64,000 nt of DNA from Spirochaetes bacterium GWE1_32_154 (GTDB lineage: Bacteria > Spirochaetota > GWE2-31-10), in the NCBI GenBank assembly GCA_001829315.1, contig MIAY01000010.1, forward strand, positions 84,871 through 148,870, written 5' to 3'. Positions 35,657 to 45,317 of this stretch are shown here, piece after piece. Made by a program: the position numbers and the translations under genes. Below the pieces are notes generated by a model. The model was given only the letters and a program-made list of their open reading frames with translations, was not told where the DNA came from and ran no database searches. Every line of letters starts with the position of its first letter. Position 1 is the stretch's first letter.

Positions 35657-36160
35657 TTATCCAGGATGTTTGTAAATAATAGTCATATCTATGAGTTCAT
35701 AATTTGAATTCAGGTGTAATATGCAGTTATTATTATTTCTCATCGTTCCCATATGTGTCTGAAATTCTGTAGAACTTACAATCAAATCCCGGTTACGTTC
35801 AATAATCTCTTTAAGTAAACCTAAAATCACACTGTTTTTTAAAACAAGAAAAACTCTTAATATAAATCTTAAAATAGTAGCAAAACTAAAGGAATGAAAT
35901 CTAAGTCTTAAAAATCGTATAACATCAAAATTATACTCACGTATTTTAATGGTAATATCTTCAGAAACAGAAACTGCTCCATCATTTAATCCAATACTAT
36001 AAGGATTTTTAATTTCTTCGTTTATATAAGGCATCATTTTTTCAAAAATCCAATTGATTACACCTTCCCGGCTAGTAATATTCATTTTATCGCGATATTT
36101 ATCGATTTCCTCAAGCAAAAAAGTATCAATTTTAAAGTGAAATCTATGAGTAGTATACAT
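35657..36160 (-). CDS. Second tandem ribbon-helix-helix-like protein (paralogue of 16054-16620)
   Basis: 167 residues from ATG 36160, with GGGAG upstream; the frame opens at 36244 but that extension has no site and reads like AT-rich filler. The start RFHFKIDTFLLEEIDKY matches the other protein's QFHFVIDTDLYEKL, and ITIKIREYNFDVI plus FATILRFILRVFL corresponds to its second unit. Both are consistent with tandem ribbon-helix-helix folds. The tail contains THMGTMRN. No transmembrane segment is certain, though residues near 100-115 are hydrophobic. Function unknown; DNA binding is inferred. Confidence 0.5.
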   Translation of the reverse strand: MYTTHRFHFKIDTFLLEEIDKYRDKMNITSREGVINWIFEKMMPYINEEIKNPYSIGLNDGAVSVSEDITIKIREYNFDVIRFLRLRFHSFSFATILRFILRVFLVLKNSVILGLLKEIIERNRDLIVSSTEFQTHMGTMRNNNNCILHLNSNYELIDMTIIYKHPG

Positions 36161-36394
36161 ATGTGTCTCCCTATTTATTAAAGGAGAAAAAGTGAAAAAT
36201 ATTGAAGAAAAACAAAAAAAAATTGATAATTTATTTTCTATCAACTTTTTATATACAAATATTTAACTAAATGGAAACAAAATCCAGATAATAATGAATG
36301 CACAATTAAAAAAATATGTTATGAGTACACCAAAGTCTTGAAAAATAATTATTAATACAATATTATAAATTTATAAAATTTCGTGGAGAAAAAA

Positions 36395-38458
36395 ATGGAA
36401 TTAATGTCACCGGCAGGAAATTTAAAAAGTCTGATAGCTGCAATAGAAGCCGGGGCTGATTCTATTTATATGGGGTATTTAAAATTCAATGCCAGAAGAC
36501 CTGCTGATAATTTTGATGTTGTGTTATTAAAAAAAGTAGTCGATTTTGCTCATTCAAAGGGTAAAAAAATATACCTTGTACTTAACATTGATTTAAAATC
36601 AAGTGAATTAAGTGAGGCGTTACGAGTTATTGAATATTCAGTAAAGATTAATATAGATGCGATTATTGTTAAGGATTACGGTCTTGTTTCTATTCTCAGT
36701 TCGTATTATAAAGGAAAGATTCAATTTCATGCATCCACGCAAATTGCCATTACATCAAGTGAAGGTGCGCTGTTTGCCCAGAAAACCGGGTTTTCAAGAA
36801 TTGTATTAGCAAGAGAACTTGATATAGATGAAATTAAGGCGATTACAGAGAAAATCACCATTTCAACAGAAGTTTTTGTCGAAGGTTCAATGTGTTTTTC
36901 TGTATCAGGAAGATGTCTTATGTCATCGTGGGTCGGGGGAAGAAGCGGTAATCGTGGTGGTTGCACAGCTCCTTGCCGTTTACAGTGGGATAGTTCAGGT
37001 AAAAAGTATACATTCTTTTCTATGAAAGACATGCTTTTAGTATCCCGTTTATCGGATATTGAAAAAAGTGGTGTTGATTCACTGAAAATTGAAGGCCGGC
37101 TGAAAAGTTATGCGTGGGTTTACGCAATTACAAAAGTGTATCGTGAAGCGCTGGCGATTGTTGATGATAAAGAAAAAATTGAGAATTTCAAATCTGAACT
37201 TTCTAAATATTCAGCTCGTGATACCGGGGAAGGTCACTTTTTCGGACATTCTGATTTAATCGGTTCAAACGACAATTGGGATAATTATAAAAAAGGAACA
37301 GAGGTTTCTCTTGAAATCAATCCCGGTTTATTTGATATTGTAATTATCATTGATATAATTGAAAGTGAAAATAATAATCTTATCTGTAGAGTGCAGGTTG
37401 AAAATACCGTGGAATCAATGGAGTTTGCTAAACCGCTTCCGGCAAAAAAAGGAAGGTCGGTTGAGTTAACCGAAATTAAATCCACAATTCAATCATTAAT
37501 AGAATATAAAACTGCTGTTATAAATATAAACGTAACTGAACATACAGCGGCTGCTACTCAGATTTTGAAAATCGCTGAAACAATTGTTAATAAAGTAAAA
37601 TTACTGGTTAAAAGGGTAAATGAATTACCCGTAGTCAGTGATGAGCTAAAGAAAGTTGTTGAGTATAATTATGAGGATTTCAATAGACCGGTGGCAGTTG
37701 GTGGTTTTCCTGATAAATTACTGATTGATTATACCCAGTTTTCCTATTTCGCAAACGAAGAAAAAATAAAAAATATCAAAACAATTACCGCTGAAATAGT
37801 TTCTCTTCCGGATATTAATATCCTGAAAAAAATAGCAAAAAAATATAATCTGATAATTTCATTACCCCATATTATATATGAAAAAGATATTGAGTTCTAT
37901 AAAAAAATGATTAGCCAGTTAGTGGCAGAAGGACTTACTCATTTTGAAGCAAATTCATTTACCGGTATATCACTTATTTCTACCGTTGAATGCAGTAAAT
38001 ATGCAGGTATCGGGATTCCGGTTTATAACCACTTAGCGGCTGATTTCCTGTTTAAACAGGGGTTTCAATCGGTTTATTGTGCGTATGAGGCAGAATCGGC
38101 AGTTATTGAGGCTTTAAGTAAGACCGTGAGAGGCAGTGTTGAGGTTTTAGTATATTCAAAATTGGCATTATTCATATCAAGAGTTGATGGAGCGGACTTT
38201 AAAGATGGTGCTGTTTTTAAAGATAAAATCGGAACCGAAGTGGAATGTCGCTCTTATGGTGGAACAAAACATTTTATCAGTAAAAAACAATTTTCTTTAA
38301 TTGATGAAAAGGTAAAAAAAATGAATATTAGTGCTGATTCATTAACAGCTGATATCAGGCATACTAAAAATACAAATGAAATAATGAAGAAATTATTTAC
38401 CGGTAATTTTGATGAAAATGACTCATCATCGTTTAATTTTTTTGGAAAACTTGTATAA
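36395..38458 (+). CDS. U32-family peptidase-like Fe-S protein (RlhA/YhbU type)
   Basis: 687 residues from ATG 36395 (GGAG at spacing 6; GTG 36383 is less likely). U32 signature: MELMSPAGNLKSLIAAIEAGADSIYMGYLKFNAR, FHASTQIAITSSEGA, and four cysteines in GSMCFSVSGRCLMSSWVGGRSGNRGGCTAPCRL that hold an Fe-S cluster. A C-terminal DUF3656-like region follows the TIM-barrel domain. Relatives are RNA hydroxylases (RlhA, TrhP) acting with prephenate, or collagenase-like proteases by old name. A tRNA or rRNA hydroxylation role is the better guess. Monocistronic. Confidence 0.85.
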   Translation: MELMSPAGNLKSLIAAIEAGADSIYMGYLKFNARRPADNFDVVLLKKVVDFAHSKGKKIYLVLNIDLKSSELSEALRVIEYSVKINIDAIIVKDYGLVSILSSYYKGKIQFHASTQIAITSSEGALFAQKTGFSRIVLARELDIDEIKAITEKITISTEVFVEGSMCFSVSGRCLMSSWVGGRSGNRGGCTAPCRLQWDSSGKKYTFFSMKDMLLVSRLSDIEKSGVDSLKIEGRLKSYAWVYAITKVYREALAIVDDKEKIENFKSELSKYSARDTGEGHFFGHSDLIGSNDNWDNYKKGTEVSLEINPGLFDIVIIIDIIESENNNLICRVQVENTVESMEFAKPLPAKKGRSVELTEIKSTIQSLIEYKTAVININVTEHTAAATQILKIAETIVNKVKLLVKRVNELPVVSDELKKVVEYNYEDFNRPVAVGGFPDKLLIDYTQFSYFANEEKIKNIKTITAEIVSLPDINILKKIAKKYNLIISLPHIIYEKDIEFYKKMISQLVAEGLTHFEANSFTGISLISTVECSKYAGIGIPVYNHLAADFLFKQGFQSVYCAYEAESAVIEALSKTVRGSVEVLVYSKLALFISRVDGADFKDGAVFKDKIGTEVECRSYGGTKHFISKKQFSLIDEKVKKMNISADSLTADIRHTKNTNEIMKKLFTGNFDENDSSSFNFFGKLV

Positions 38459-38566
38459 AATGAAACATAACCCCGAAATACTTTAAAATGTAAATTGTAC
38501 TTGATAATCACCTGCTAAATCAGTTATACTACGTTTTATCAGTATAATTAAAAAGTGAGGGGTAGA

Positions 38567-39466
38567 ATGAATAAACGAATATTTCCGATATCAAAAAATT
38601 GCTACATTATATACACCGGACAATCATCATCAGATGAAAAATCATTTTTACGAATAGGTTCAAACGGCAGTATCGATAAAGATATTCAACGGCATATTGG
38701 TTATATCGTTATACCTGACGCAACCAAAGTTGATTATCCGGCTGAAATAAATGATATTAAATATATGGAAAAGGGTAAAATCCGGTATATTTGTAATAAG
38801 GAAAATCAGGAAAAATTATTCAAAAAACTTGAAGAATCGGGCGTTAATGAATCTGATATTTTTCATAAAGATTTATCAAAAGATCTTGATAATATAAGTC
38901 GAATTGATAATAAAAAACATTTTTTTACCGTATTTTATGAAAATAAAAATGTTAAAATTGTTTCTGATGATGAAGTTTTCTTTGAATTATTTGACAGCAC
39001 TACCGAAGGTGAAGATTTCGTAGAACAGGAAAAAAGATTAAGAAATTTTATTGATACTTTAGAAAAACTTAAAATTGAAAATACCGATAAAAAGATTTTT
39101 ACTGGCATTAAAACTTATTCAACAAATAAAGACATTGAAAATAAAAAGTGTTCATTCTTTCTTCTTCAGGAAAAATCATATATACCATTAAACCCCCGAA
39201 TGTTTAGAGTTGTACGAACAAGCGAGTTAAAAGCCCGGTTTATCTGTAACAGTTCTGTCAGGTTTAATATCGGTAAAGAAATCAAACTTGCTGTTGTAAT
39301 TGACGGTCGTGAGGATTGTGTCTGCAAAGGGATGATTGATTCCGGTGAAGTTATTGAAAGTCAGGTGTTGTATTCATATTCATTTGATGTGAAATTTAAA
39401 TCTATAGAAGATATGTCAAAAGTACTCAGTATTTATTCCATTCTTTTGACAAGGGTAGCGCGATGA
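38567..39466 (+). CDS. Protein with C-terminal PilZ-like domain
   Basis: 299 residues from ATG 38567 with GAGGGG. The N-terminal 200 residues are not recognised (charged, no signal peptide). Residues about 205-299 (NPRMFRVVRTSELKARFICNSSVRFNIGKEIKLAVVID...YSYSFDVKFKSI) resemble a PilZ barrel, with R..R at the entry where the cyclic-di-GMP RxxxR motif sits; the D/NxSxxG part is unclear, reading CKGMIDSGE. It overlaps the P83/100 gene by 4 bases, so the two are coupled. Possible cyclic-di-GMP effector. Confidence 0.5.
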   Translation: MNKRIFPISKNCYIIYTGQSSSDEKSFLRIGSNGSIDKDIQRHIGYIVIPDATKVDYPAEINDIKYMEKGKIRYICNKENQEKLFKKLEESGVNESDIFHKDLSKDLDNISRIDNKKHFFTVFYENKNVKIVSDDEVFFELFDSTTEGEDFVEQEKRLRNFIDTLEKLKIENTDKKIFTGIKTYSTNKDIENKKCSFFLLQEKSYIPLNPRMFRVVRTSELKARFICNSSVRFNIGKEIKLAVVIDGREDCVCKGMIDSGEVIESQVLYSYSFDVKFKSIEDMSKVLSIYSILLTRVAR

Positions 39467-41502
39467 AAAGATTAATCATAGCACTATGTATTTTGTCAAT
39501 GTTTACATCTGTATTTGGACAGATTGCCGATGATGAAATAAAAATTAACGATAAGGGCGTTTTTTTTGAGGATTTTAAAGGCGAATATACCTATACAGAA
39601 CCGCAATCAGAAATTATACGAATCGGTATATTATTATCACAAGGGTTAAAAGAAAATAAAAAATCGTTTCAATACCATTCAAAATATTCAGTTACGTATT
39701 CCGGGGATACTGAATCTGACGGGAAATATAACGCAATCATTTTTTCCATCGATAAAGATGCGAAGGTTGATACAATTAAAAATGTACGGGCAATTCTGTC
39801 CTCATTCTTAATGGCTCACTATGAATATACTCAGAAAGATGCTGATATTTTATCGTATTTTCTGACTGTCTATAATAATGTATATAGAGGAAATACAGGT
39901 TTTTTTGCCGGTAAATACAAGCCGTCAGTTACTGAATATATTACAGAAAAAAATGCAGGAATTGACCGGGTTTACTCCGAATGGATTGGTCAAACGAAGA
40001 TAATTATACCATTAACAAGAGAAGGGTTTATGCAAATCCCCGAGGTTCTTGAGTTGTCTGATAAAAAAGTGACTGACCGGGTTAAAACGGATGCTGATGC
40101 AAGTGTCGTGACAAATGAAACTGGGACTGATCAGGGTAAAACAAATGTTGATGTTAATGTAGCACCAAATAAAACTGCCAGTGATCTGGTTAAAACAAAT
40201 GCTGATGCAAATGTATCAACAAATAAAACTATAACCGATGAAGCTGTGCAAACACAGGGTGATAATACTGCTAAAGGTGTTGCCGATCCACTTACACAAC
40301 TTACTGAAATAAAAGAAAAGGATATTGCAAGAAGAGAAACCGCAATTGCCGGGATTGAGACCTCAGCTGATTTAACTGCTGCTATTAAAACTGAAATTTC
40401 CGAAGTGAAAAAAGAGTTAACAACGGAAAAAGAAAAACTTAAAGAAGTTTATGCGAATGTTCAAGAAGAAGATGCCACGAAAGATTCGATTGTTCAAAAG
40501 ACTCTGCGTGCGTATTCAATCAATCAGTATTTCTGGATTATACCGCTTATTGTGTTACTTTTAATTCTACTTATTTTCATCGCATTGCGGTTAATGAAAA
40601 AGAAACCATCACATTCTCAGTCAGGCAACAGTATTAGACGTGATTATTCAACTGATTTATATACAGAGAAAAAATCGACTGTTTCAAAATCACCGTATCC
40701 TGAGAGTTCAAAGACTGAGGTTTTAAAAAATAATCAGGAAAAGAAAACAGAATCAAAAAAGGATGTTGAGGATATAACCAGTGAACATCCAGTTGAATCG
40801 GATGTTGCTGATAATGATACAAAAGCGGATGAAGAGATTGCAGGTGAGAATGAAGAGGTTGCGATTGATACGGTTATTTTGCAGAATGCAAAATTCAGGA
40901 CTAAAATTGATATGTTACGAAGAGAAAAAATCAGTAAATTTCAGTTGTTGTATAATAAGGAAGCTTCATTTATTGATGAAGAGGAACATTCCGGCGAACT
41001 GGTTGTTATTGAATCAAAGCTAAGTGTAACAGATATCGGGCTTGATTATTTGATGACTACCGGTGATATCGGGTTGTATCTTGATGAAATTGTTGAGTTA
41101 AAGAGTATTAAATTACGGGTTGATAATGCTGATTTTAATCGAAATGATGCTTTGTATACCTATAAACTGGTGGTGGTTGAGCCTTTAAAACGGGAATTAA
41201 GCAAACTCTTTACTGTTAAAGATTCAGTTGTCGGGCAGAAGAAAATGCCTGTTTTCGGTCAGGATTCTGCGGTTATCGATAAGCTTGTGCTATCAGATTT
41301 AGAAAAGCCGACTCAAAATAAAACATCGGTGAATTGGCAGGATTGTAAGATAAGGGATGAGCATGTTATAGCAAGTTTTATAAGTACTTCACAACCTCTT
41401 ATTGATACCGTGGTAGAACTATCAGTTAATGGATCGGTTAAAGAATTTTTCATTTATAAAGTAAAATGCTCAAATGATGTTTTCGAGTGTTTTGTGAGGT
41501 AG
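39463..41502 (+). CDS. P83/100-family spirochaete envelope protein
   Basis: 679 residues. Signal peptide 1-20 (cut near VFGQ), periplasmic domain, transmembrane segment at about 352-374 (FWIIPLIVLLLILLIFIALRL), and a C-terminal beta-rich domain. The N-terminal domain phrase VYRGNTGFFAGKYKPSVTEYITEKNAGIDRVYSEWIGQTKIIIPL matches the Borrelia P83/100 family core, almost exclusively spirochaetal. Between about 205 and 265 are imperfect repeats of T-D/N-A-D-A-x-V-x-T-N-x-T type. A charged linker and an acidic stretch precede the last domain. Overlaps the PilZ-like gene by ATGA. Function unknown; an antigen in Borrelia. Confidence 0.72.
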   Translation: MKRLIIALCILSMFTSVFGQIADDEIKINDKGVFFEDFKGEYTYTEPQSEIIRIGILLSQGLKENKKSFQYHSKYSVTYSGDTESDGKYNAIIFSIDKDAKVDTIKNVRAILSSFLMAHYEYTQKDADILSYFLTVYNNVYRGNTGFFAGKYKPSVTEYITEKNAGIDRVYSEWIGQTKIIIPLTREGFMQIPEVLELSDKKVTDRVKTDADASVVTNETGTDQGKTNVDVNVAPNKTASDLVKTNADANVSTNKTITDEAVQTQGDNTAKGVADPLTQLTEIKEKDIARRETAIAGIETSADLTAAIKTEISEVKKELTTEKEKLKEVYANVQEEDATKDSIVQKTLRAYSINQYFWIIPLIVLLLILLIFIALRLMKKKPSHSQSGNSIRRDYSTDLYTEKKSTVSKSPYPESSKTEVLKNNQEKKTESKKDVEDITSEHPVESDVADNDTKADEEIAGENEEVAIDTVILQNAKFRTKIDMLRREKISKFQLLYNKEASFIDEEEHSGELVVIESKLSVTDIGLDYLMTTGDIGLYLDEIVELKSIKLRVDNADFNRNDALYTYKLVVVEPLKRELSKLFTVKDSVVGQKKMPVFGQDSAVIDKLVLSDLEKPTQNKTSVNWQDCKIRDEHVIASFISTSQPLIDTVVELSVNGSVKEFFIYKVKCSNDVFECFVR

Positions 41503-41522
41503 AGACCTCACTCGTGGTGAGG
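41494..41522 (+). terminator. Overlapping hairpins after the P83/100 gene
   Basis: GTGAGGT (41494-41500) can pair with ACCTCAC (41505-41511), or CCTCAC (41506-41511) with GTGAGG (41517-41522); the two exclude each other. A run of eight G follows and no T-run, so termination is uncertain. Confidence 0.4.
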
Positions 41523-41576
41523 GGGGGGCGGTTACCTTAGGAATATGCTCGAATGATGGGCTTTAATGGGGACTAA

Positions 41577-42071
41577 TATATTTCTACAGATAAGCAGAAA
41601 GATGGGGAGAAGCAAAGCAGTAAAAGCGCAAAAATTGGGGATACATTTGATACTTTGATTGGCGTTGTGTCAAACGTTAATAATGTTGTCGATCCAGTGT
41701 TTACTATCGGGGGATCTTCATTAAATAAAATGACAAATTTTTCACTTGCAGAAATCTCCTTTAAGTCTGGTTTACTCGGTTTAGCCGGTGGAGGAACAAT
41801 GATTTTTGGAGGAGTACTTGCGTTAAATGATGCGATTAATGCTGGGAAAAATGGTGCAGATTATTCATTTGCACGAGCTTTTTTAAGAGGTATGCGGAAT
41901 GGTCTTTCCATAACTGCTGGAACAGTTGTTACAGGTACTCTATGTGGTGCAATAGGATGGACTGGTGTAGGTGTGCCAGTAGCTGTAGGATTAGGAATAA
42001 TGACTTCATACACTGCTGATAGTATTCTTGGGTCATTTGAGGGGTATTTAATTAATAAATGGGGTTTATAA
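41577..42071 (+). pseudogene. Glycine-zipper, toxin-like C-terminal fragment without a start codon
   Basis: The frame is open from the TAA at 41574 but has no ATG, GTG or TTG with a ribosome site before TTG 41655. It reads STDKQKDGEKQSSKSAKIGDTFDTLIGVVSN and then a glycine-rich hydrophobic domain (GLLGLAGGGTMIFGGVLAL, ITAGTVVTGTLCGAIGWTGVGVPVAVGLGIM). Such tails end polymorphic (Rhs/LXG-like) toxins. Probably the decayed 3' end of a longer gene whose front is lost; the next gene would be its immunity partner. If TTG 41655 is used, a 138-residue protein results. Confidence 0.5.
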
Positions 42072-42530
42072 ATGAGAGTATTTAGGTTGTCTTTCTTCTC
42101 AAAAACAATTAATATATTTTTTTCTTTGTGTTTTCTTCTAGTAGTAATAGTCGGCTTAGATATGTATAGTAAAACCAAGGAATCAATAGCATTATTTGGT
42201 GTATTCTTTTTTTTGTTTTTCTCTGTTTTACTTCCTGCATTTAATCAAACGTACAAATACAAACTTTACGATGATCACATGCAGATCATCTGGTTTGGTA
42301 TGAAAATTCCGATCCAGAATTATTATTATAATATTAAAGCGATTAATAGGTTTATACCCGGTATGTATTTTATGGATTACCATGATCAGTATTCTGGCAA
42401 AAATATGGTATTCTGGCTTTTTACAATGGAAAGGAAGTACAAATTTTTCAAGTTTCTTATGGATAAGAATGACCAGATAAAGTTTGATGAAAGTATTATT
42501 AAAGCGATGAAGAAAAAGGGATTGATTTAA
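42072..42530 (+). CDS. Small membrane protein with PH-like domain, candidate immunity protein
   Basis: 152 residues starting 1 base after the toxin-like fragment. Two membrane segments at about 10-30 and 37-56, then a soluble part of strands (YKYKLYDDHMQIIWFGMKIPIQNYYYNIKAINRF) like a bacterial PH domain, ending in a lysine-rich tail. No named family recognised. The abutting position, membrane topology and absence of other partners fit an immunity protein for a membrane-acting toxin, but this is inference. No ribosome site is visible, so translation would depend on the upstream frame. Confidence 0.45.
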   Translation: MRVFRLSFFSKTINIFFSLCFLLVVIVGLDMYSKTKESIALFGVFFFLFFSVLLPAFNQTYKYKLYDDHMQIIWFGMKIPIQNYYYNIKAINRFIPGMYFMDYHDQYSGKNMVFWLFTMERKYKFFKFLMDKNDQIKFDESIIKAMKKKGLI

Positions 42531-42784
42531 GGGGAACGTGTTAAGTGTCTGTGCCACTTGCACGATAAAACAAGAAAAACCCTTGTTAATCATCTAACCC
42601 AATCTCCGTCATCGTGACGTCGATTCGCGTCGCAAACTTCACAATTAGCTAAAATTGTCCAGAGAATCATTAGAGTATACGGGACGATCTATGATGTTAA
42701 ATCTAAAGTAAACTAAAAAAATGATTGATATTTGCTATGGAGTACAGTATATTAATGTAAAGTATTATTTGATTGGAGGTTTTA

Positions 42785-43009
42785 ATGGTTGCTTTAAAAG
42801 AAAAGGTTCTGTCAGAGGCTTTAAGTTTATCTCCAATTGATAGAGCAGAATTAATTGAACGGGTATATTCGAGTTTTGATTTTTCATCAAAAGAAGAAAT
42901 TGATGAAAAATGGGCAATAGAGGCGGAATCCAGAATAAAAGCATTTGAAGAAGGAAAAATACAAAGGGTATCTGTTGATGATGTTTTTGCGGGCATAAAC
43001 AATGGTTGA
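42785..43009 (+). CDS. Addiction-module antitoxin (ParD/RelB-like, Unstab_antitox type)
   Basis: 74 residues from ATG 42785 with GGAGG at spacing 5. VLSEALSLSPIDRAELIERVYSSFDFSS...DEKWAIEAESRIKAFEEGKIQRVSVDDVFAGI is the standard pattern of the small 'stabilisation' antitoxins that accompany ParE/RelE toxins. The toxin gene 6 bases downstream is truncated, so the antitoxin is orphaned. The 254 bases before it (42531-42784) hold no gene I can support; a short dyad CGTCATCGTGACG at 42608-42620 is present. Confidence 0.85.
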   Translation: MVALKEKVLSEALSLSPIDRAELIERVYSSFDFSSKEEIDEKWAIEAESRIKAFEEGKIQRVSVDDVFAGINNG

Positions 43010-43015
43010 TACTAT

Positions 43016-43123
43016 ATGAAAATAAGTTTTTTAAAAATTGCTCAGATAGAGTTTGAAGAAGCTGTAGATTATTATAACCATCAAAGTGAGGGATTGGGAT
43101 TTGACTTTGCACTTGAAGTGTGA
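43016..43123 (+). pseudogene. Truncated ParE/RelE-type toxin
   Basis: 35 codons from ATG 43016: MKISFLKIAQIEFEEAVDYY...GLGFDFALEV, the N-terminal helix pair of a ParE-type toxin. A TGA at 43121 stops it at about a third of the normal 95-100 residues, and the rest is missing, replaced within 25 bases by the lepA terminator. It follows the intact antitoxin. Probably inactive. Confidence 0.8.
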
Positions 43124-43146
43124 AGAAGACTCTTCATAATAAAAAA

Positions 43147-43179
43147 ACCTGCCTTAGTGAATTGTATTCACCGGCAGGT
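43147..43179 (-). terminator. Rho-independent terminator of lepA
   Basis: On the minus strand ACCTGCC (43179-43173) pairs with GGCAGGT (43153-43147), with an inner TGAAT/ATTCA stem, followed by TTTTTTT (43147-43141). It lies about 75 bases after the lepA stop. Confidence 0.9.
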
Positions 43180-43252
43180 CATTGTTTATTTTGAGTATGA
43201 ATTTAATATAATTTATAGTATTAAGTATGACGCGACATCTTAATTCTATTAT

Positions 43253-45052
43253 CTAATCACCTGTTTTCAAAATTGATAAGAATGCGTTTTGCGGAATTTC
43301 AACATTTCCTACCATTTTCATTCGCTTTTTACCTTCTTTCTGTTTTTCAAGAAGTTTTCTCTTTCTTGAAATATCACCACCATAACATTTAGCAGTAACG
43401 TCTTTACGGTATGCAGAAATCGTTTCACGGGATATTACTTTTCCGCCGATTGACCCTTGAATCGCAATTTGAAACTGCTGTTTTGGTATGGTTTCCCGCA
43501 GTTTTTCACAGGCAACCAGTGCTCTTTCCCTTGCTTTATCTTTATGAACAAGCATCGATAATGCATCTACTATATTACCGTTAACAAGAATATCAAGTTT
43601 TACAACGGTAGTTTCCTGCGATGAGGAAAACTCATAATCGAATGAGGCATATCCTTTACTGTATGATTTTAATTTATCATAAAAGTCATATACAATCTCA
43701 GATAATGGCAATTCGTATATTAATTCAACACGTTTTTCATCTAAATAGGTCAGGTTTTCCTGAGTTCCTCTTTTATCAAGACATAAGTTAAAAAGTGAAC
43801 CTAAATAAGTATCCGGTGTTATGATAGTTGCTTTTACAAATGGTTCTTTTACAGACTCGATTGTAATCGGGTCCGGATAATTTACCGGATTATCAACAAT
43901 CAGCACCTCACCGGTTTTTAAGGTTACTTCATACTGCACCGAAGGAGCTGTTAATATAATGGAAACATCAAATTCCCTTTCCAGTCGTTCCTGCACAACT
44001 TCGAGATGTAATAAACCTAAAAAACCGCATCGAAAACCGAACCCTAAGGCTTGAGAAAAGTCTTTGGCGTATGTTAAAGATGCGTCATTCAATTTCAATT
44101 TTTCTAATGCAGTTAATAAATCATTATACTCATCACTTGCTACCGGATATATTGATGAAAAAACAACCGGTTTTGCTTCTTTAAAACCTTTAAGCGGTTC
44201 TTTAGCTCTTCTAGTATTGAGAGTTATTGTATCACCGACATTTATATCACATATTGTTTTAATATTTGCAATAATATACCCGACTTCACCTGATTCAAGT
44301 TTATCTTTTTTATCAAGCCCGAGTTTAAAGTAACCAACTTCCTCAACCTGATACACTTTATCAGTATGCATTAAATATACCTGATCTCCGGCTTTTAACT
44401 CACCCTCAAAAACTCTGACATGAATAACAACACCTCTGAATTCATCATAATGACAATCAAATGCTAATGCCCGAAGCGGTTTTGCAACTGCAGCTTCAGG
44501 AGGCGGTATTCTTTTAACTATTGCTTCAAAAATATCATCAATTCCAATGCCTGCTTTTCCTGAAGCCAGAATTGCCTCATCCGAATCAAAACCAAGGTCT
44601 TTATCGATCTGCCGTTTTACTTCTTCAATATTTGCAGAGGGTAAATCTATTTTGTTAATGACAACAATAATTTCAAGATTATGCTCTAAGGCAAGATATA
44701 GATTTGCCAGTGTTTGAGCTTCAATCCCCTGTGTTGAATCGATTAATAACAGAACTCCTTCGCAGGAATTTAATGCTCTTGATACTTCGTAGGTAAAATC
44801 AACATGCCCCGGTGTATCAATAAGGTTTAAATTATATGTTATACCATCTTTTGCTTTGTAAGGAAGAGTAATAGCATTACTTTTTATAGTAATTCCACGT
44901 TCCCTTTCAATATCCATATTATCTAATATCTGATCCTGGAAATTTCTGTCTGCAACGAGATTACAGTGCTGTATTAATCGGTCTGCCAGTGTTGACTTAC
45001 CATGATCGATATGGGCAATTATAGAAAAATTTCGTATTCTTTCTGCGTTCAA
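43253..45052 (-). CDS. lepA: LepA / elongation factor 4
   Basis: 599-residue GTPase that back-translocates stalled ribosomes. G1 [14 protein letters not shown]; switch [14 protein letters not shown]; the LepA-specific C-terminal domain with [32 protein letters not shown]. Length is normal. The start is TTG at 45052 with an AGAGG site; there is no better ATG. Single gene with a strong terminator. Near-invariant, so the call is secure. Confidence 0.98.
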   Translation of the reverse strand: MNAERIRNFSIIAHIDHGKSTLADRLIQHCNLVADRNFQDQILDNMDIERERGITIKSNAITLPYKAKDGITYNLNLIDTPGHVDFTYEVSRALNSCEGVLLLIDSTQGIEAQTLANLYLALEHNLEIIVVINKIDLPSANIEEVKRQIDKDLGFDSDEAILASGKAGIGIDDIFEAIVKRIPPPEAAVAKPLRALAFDCHYDEFRGVVIHVRVFEGELKAGDQVYLMHTDKVYQVEEVGYFKLGLDKKDKLESGEVGYIIANIKTICDINVGDTITLNTRRAKEPLKGFKEAKPVVFSSIYPVASDEYNDLLTALEKLKLNDASLTYAKDFSQALGFGFRCGFLGLLHLEVVQERLEREFDVSIILTAPSVQYEVTLKTGEVLIVDNPVNYPDPITIESVKEPFVKATIITPDTYLGSLFNLCLDKRGTQENLTYLDEKRVELIYELPLSEIVYDFYDKLKSYSKGYASFDYEFSSSQETTVVKLDILVNGNIVDALSMLVHKDKARERALVACEKLRETIPKQQFQIAIQGSIGGKVISRETISAYRKDVTAKCYGGDISRKRKLLEKQKEGKKRMKMVGNVEIPQNAFLSILKTGD

Positions 45053-45116
45053 TGTATACCTCTTTAAATAATTAAGCGTTTACTAGTCTCTAGCAAAAAC
45101 ACCATACGTTAATAGA

Positions 45117-45187
45117 ATCTTTGCAAGAGACTTCCCGAAATGTACGGGTAAAATGTCATGATTTTGGTACCCCGAAATCTCAGGGGT
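45117..45187. repeat. Copy of the dispersed GCAAGAG repeat
   Basis: AATCTTTGCAAGAGACTTCCCG begins the copy. TTTTGGTACCCCGAAAT at 45164-45180 nearly repeats TTTTCGGTACCCCGAAAT at about 50211-50228 of the large copy. It lies in the 265-base gap between lepA and the TPR gene; the remainder is AT-rich with no gene. Confidence 0.6.
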
Positions 45188-45317
45188 TTTACATGAATCA
45201 TTGATCTATAACATATTTTAATAATAAAATAAAGAAATGCTTATTTTTATTTTACTAAATGTTATAATATGTTATTATTGTATTATCTATCTTAAATGAA
45301 TACAGAGCGATTTTATT

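Noticed and set aside
36161-36244. N-terminal extension of the RHH-like protein read from 36244
   Set aside because: The extension (Phe/Ser-rich) lacks a ribosome site, while ATG 36160 has GGGAG and aligns with the paralogue's start.
39463-41502. Treating the T-D-A-D-A repeats as a CRISPR-like or tandem DNA repeat
   Set aside because: They are imperfect at the DNA level and in frame, so they are protein repeats.
42531-42784. A tRNA or small RNA in the more GC-rich gap
   Set aside because: No cloverleaf or T-loop (GGTTCRANNCC) is found; only a 5-base dyad.
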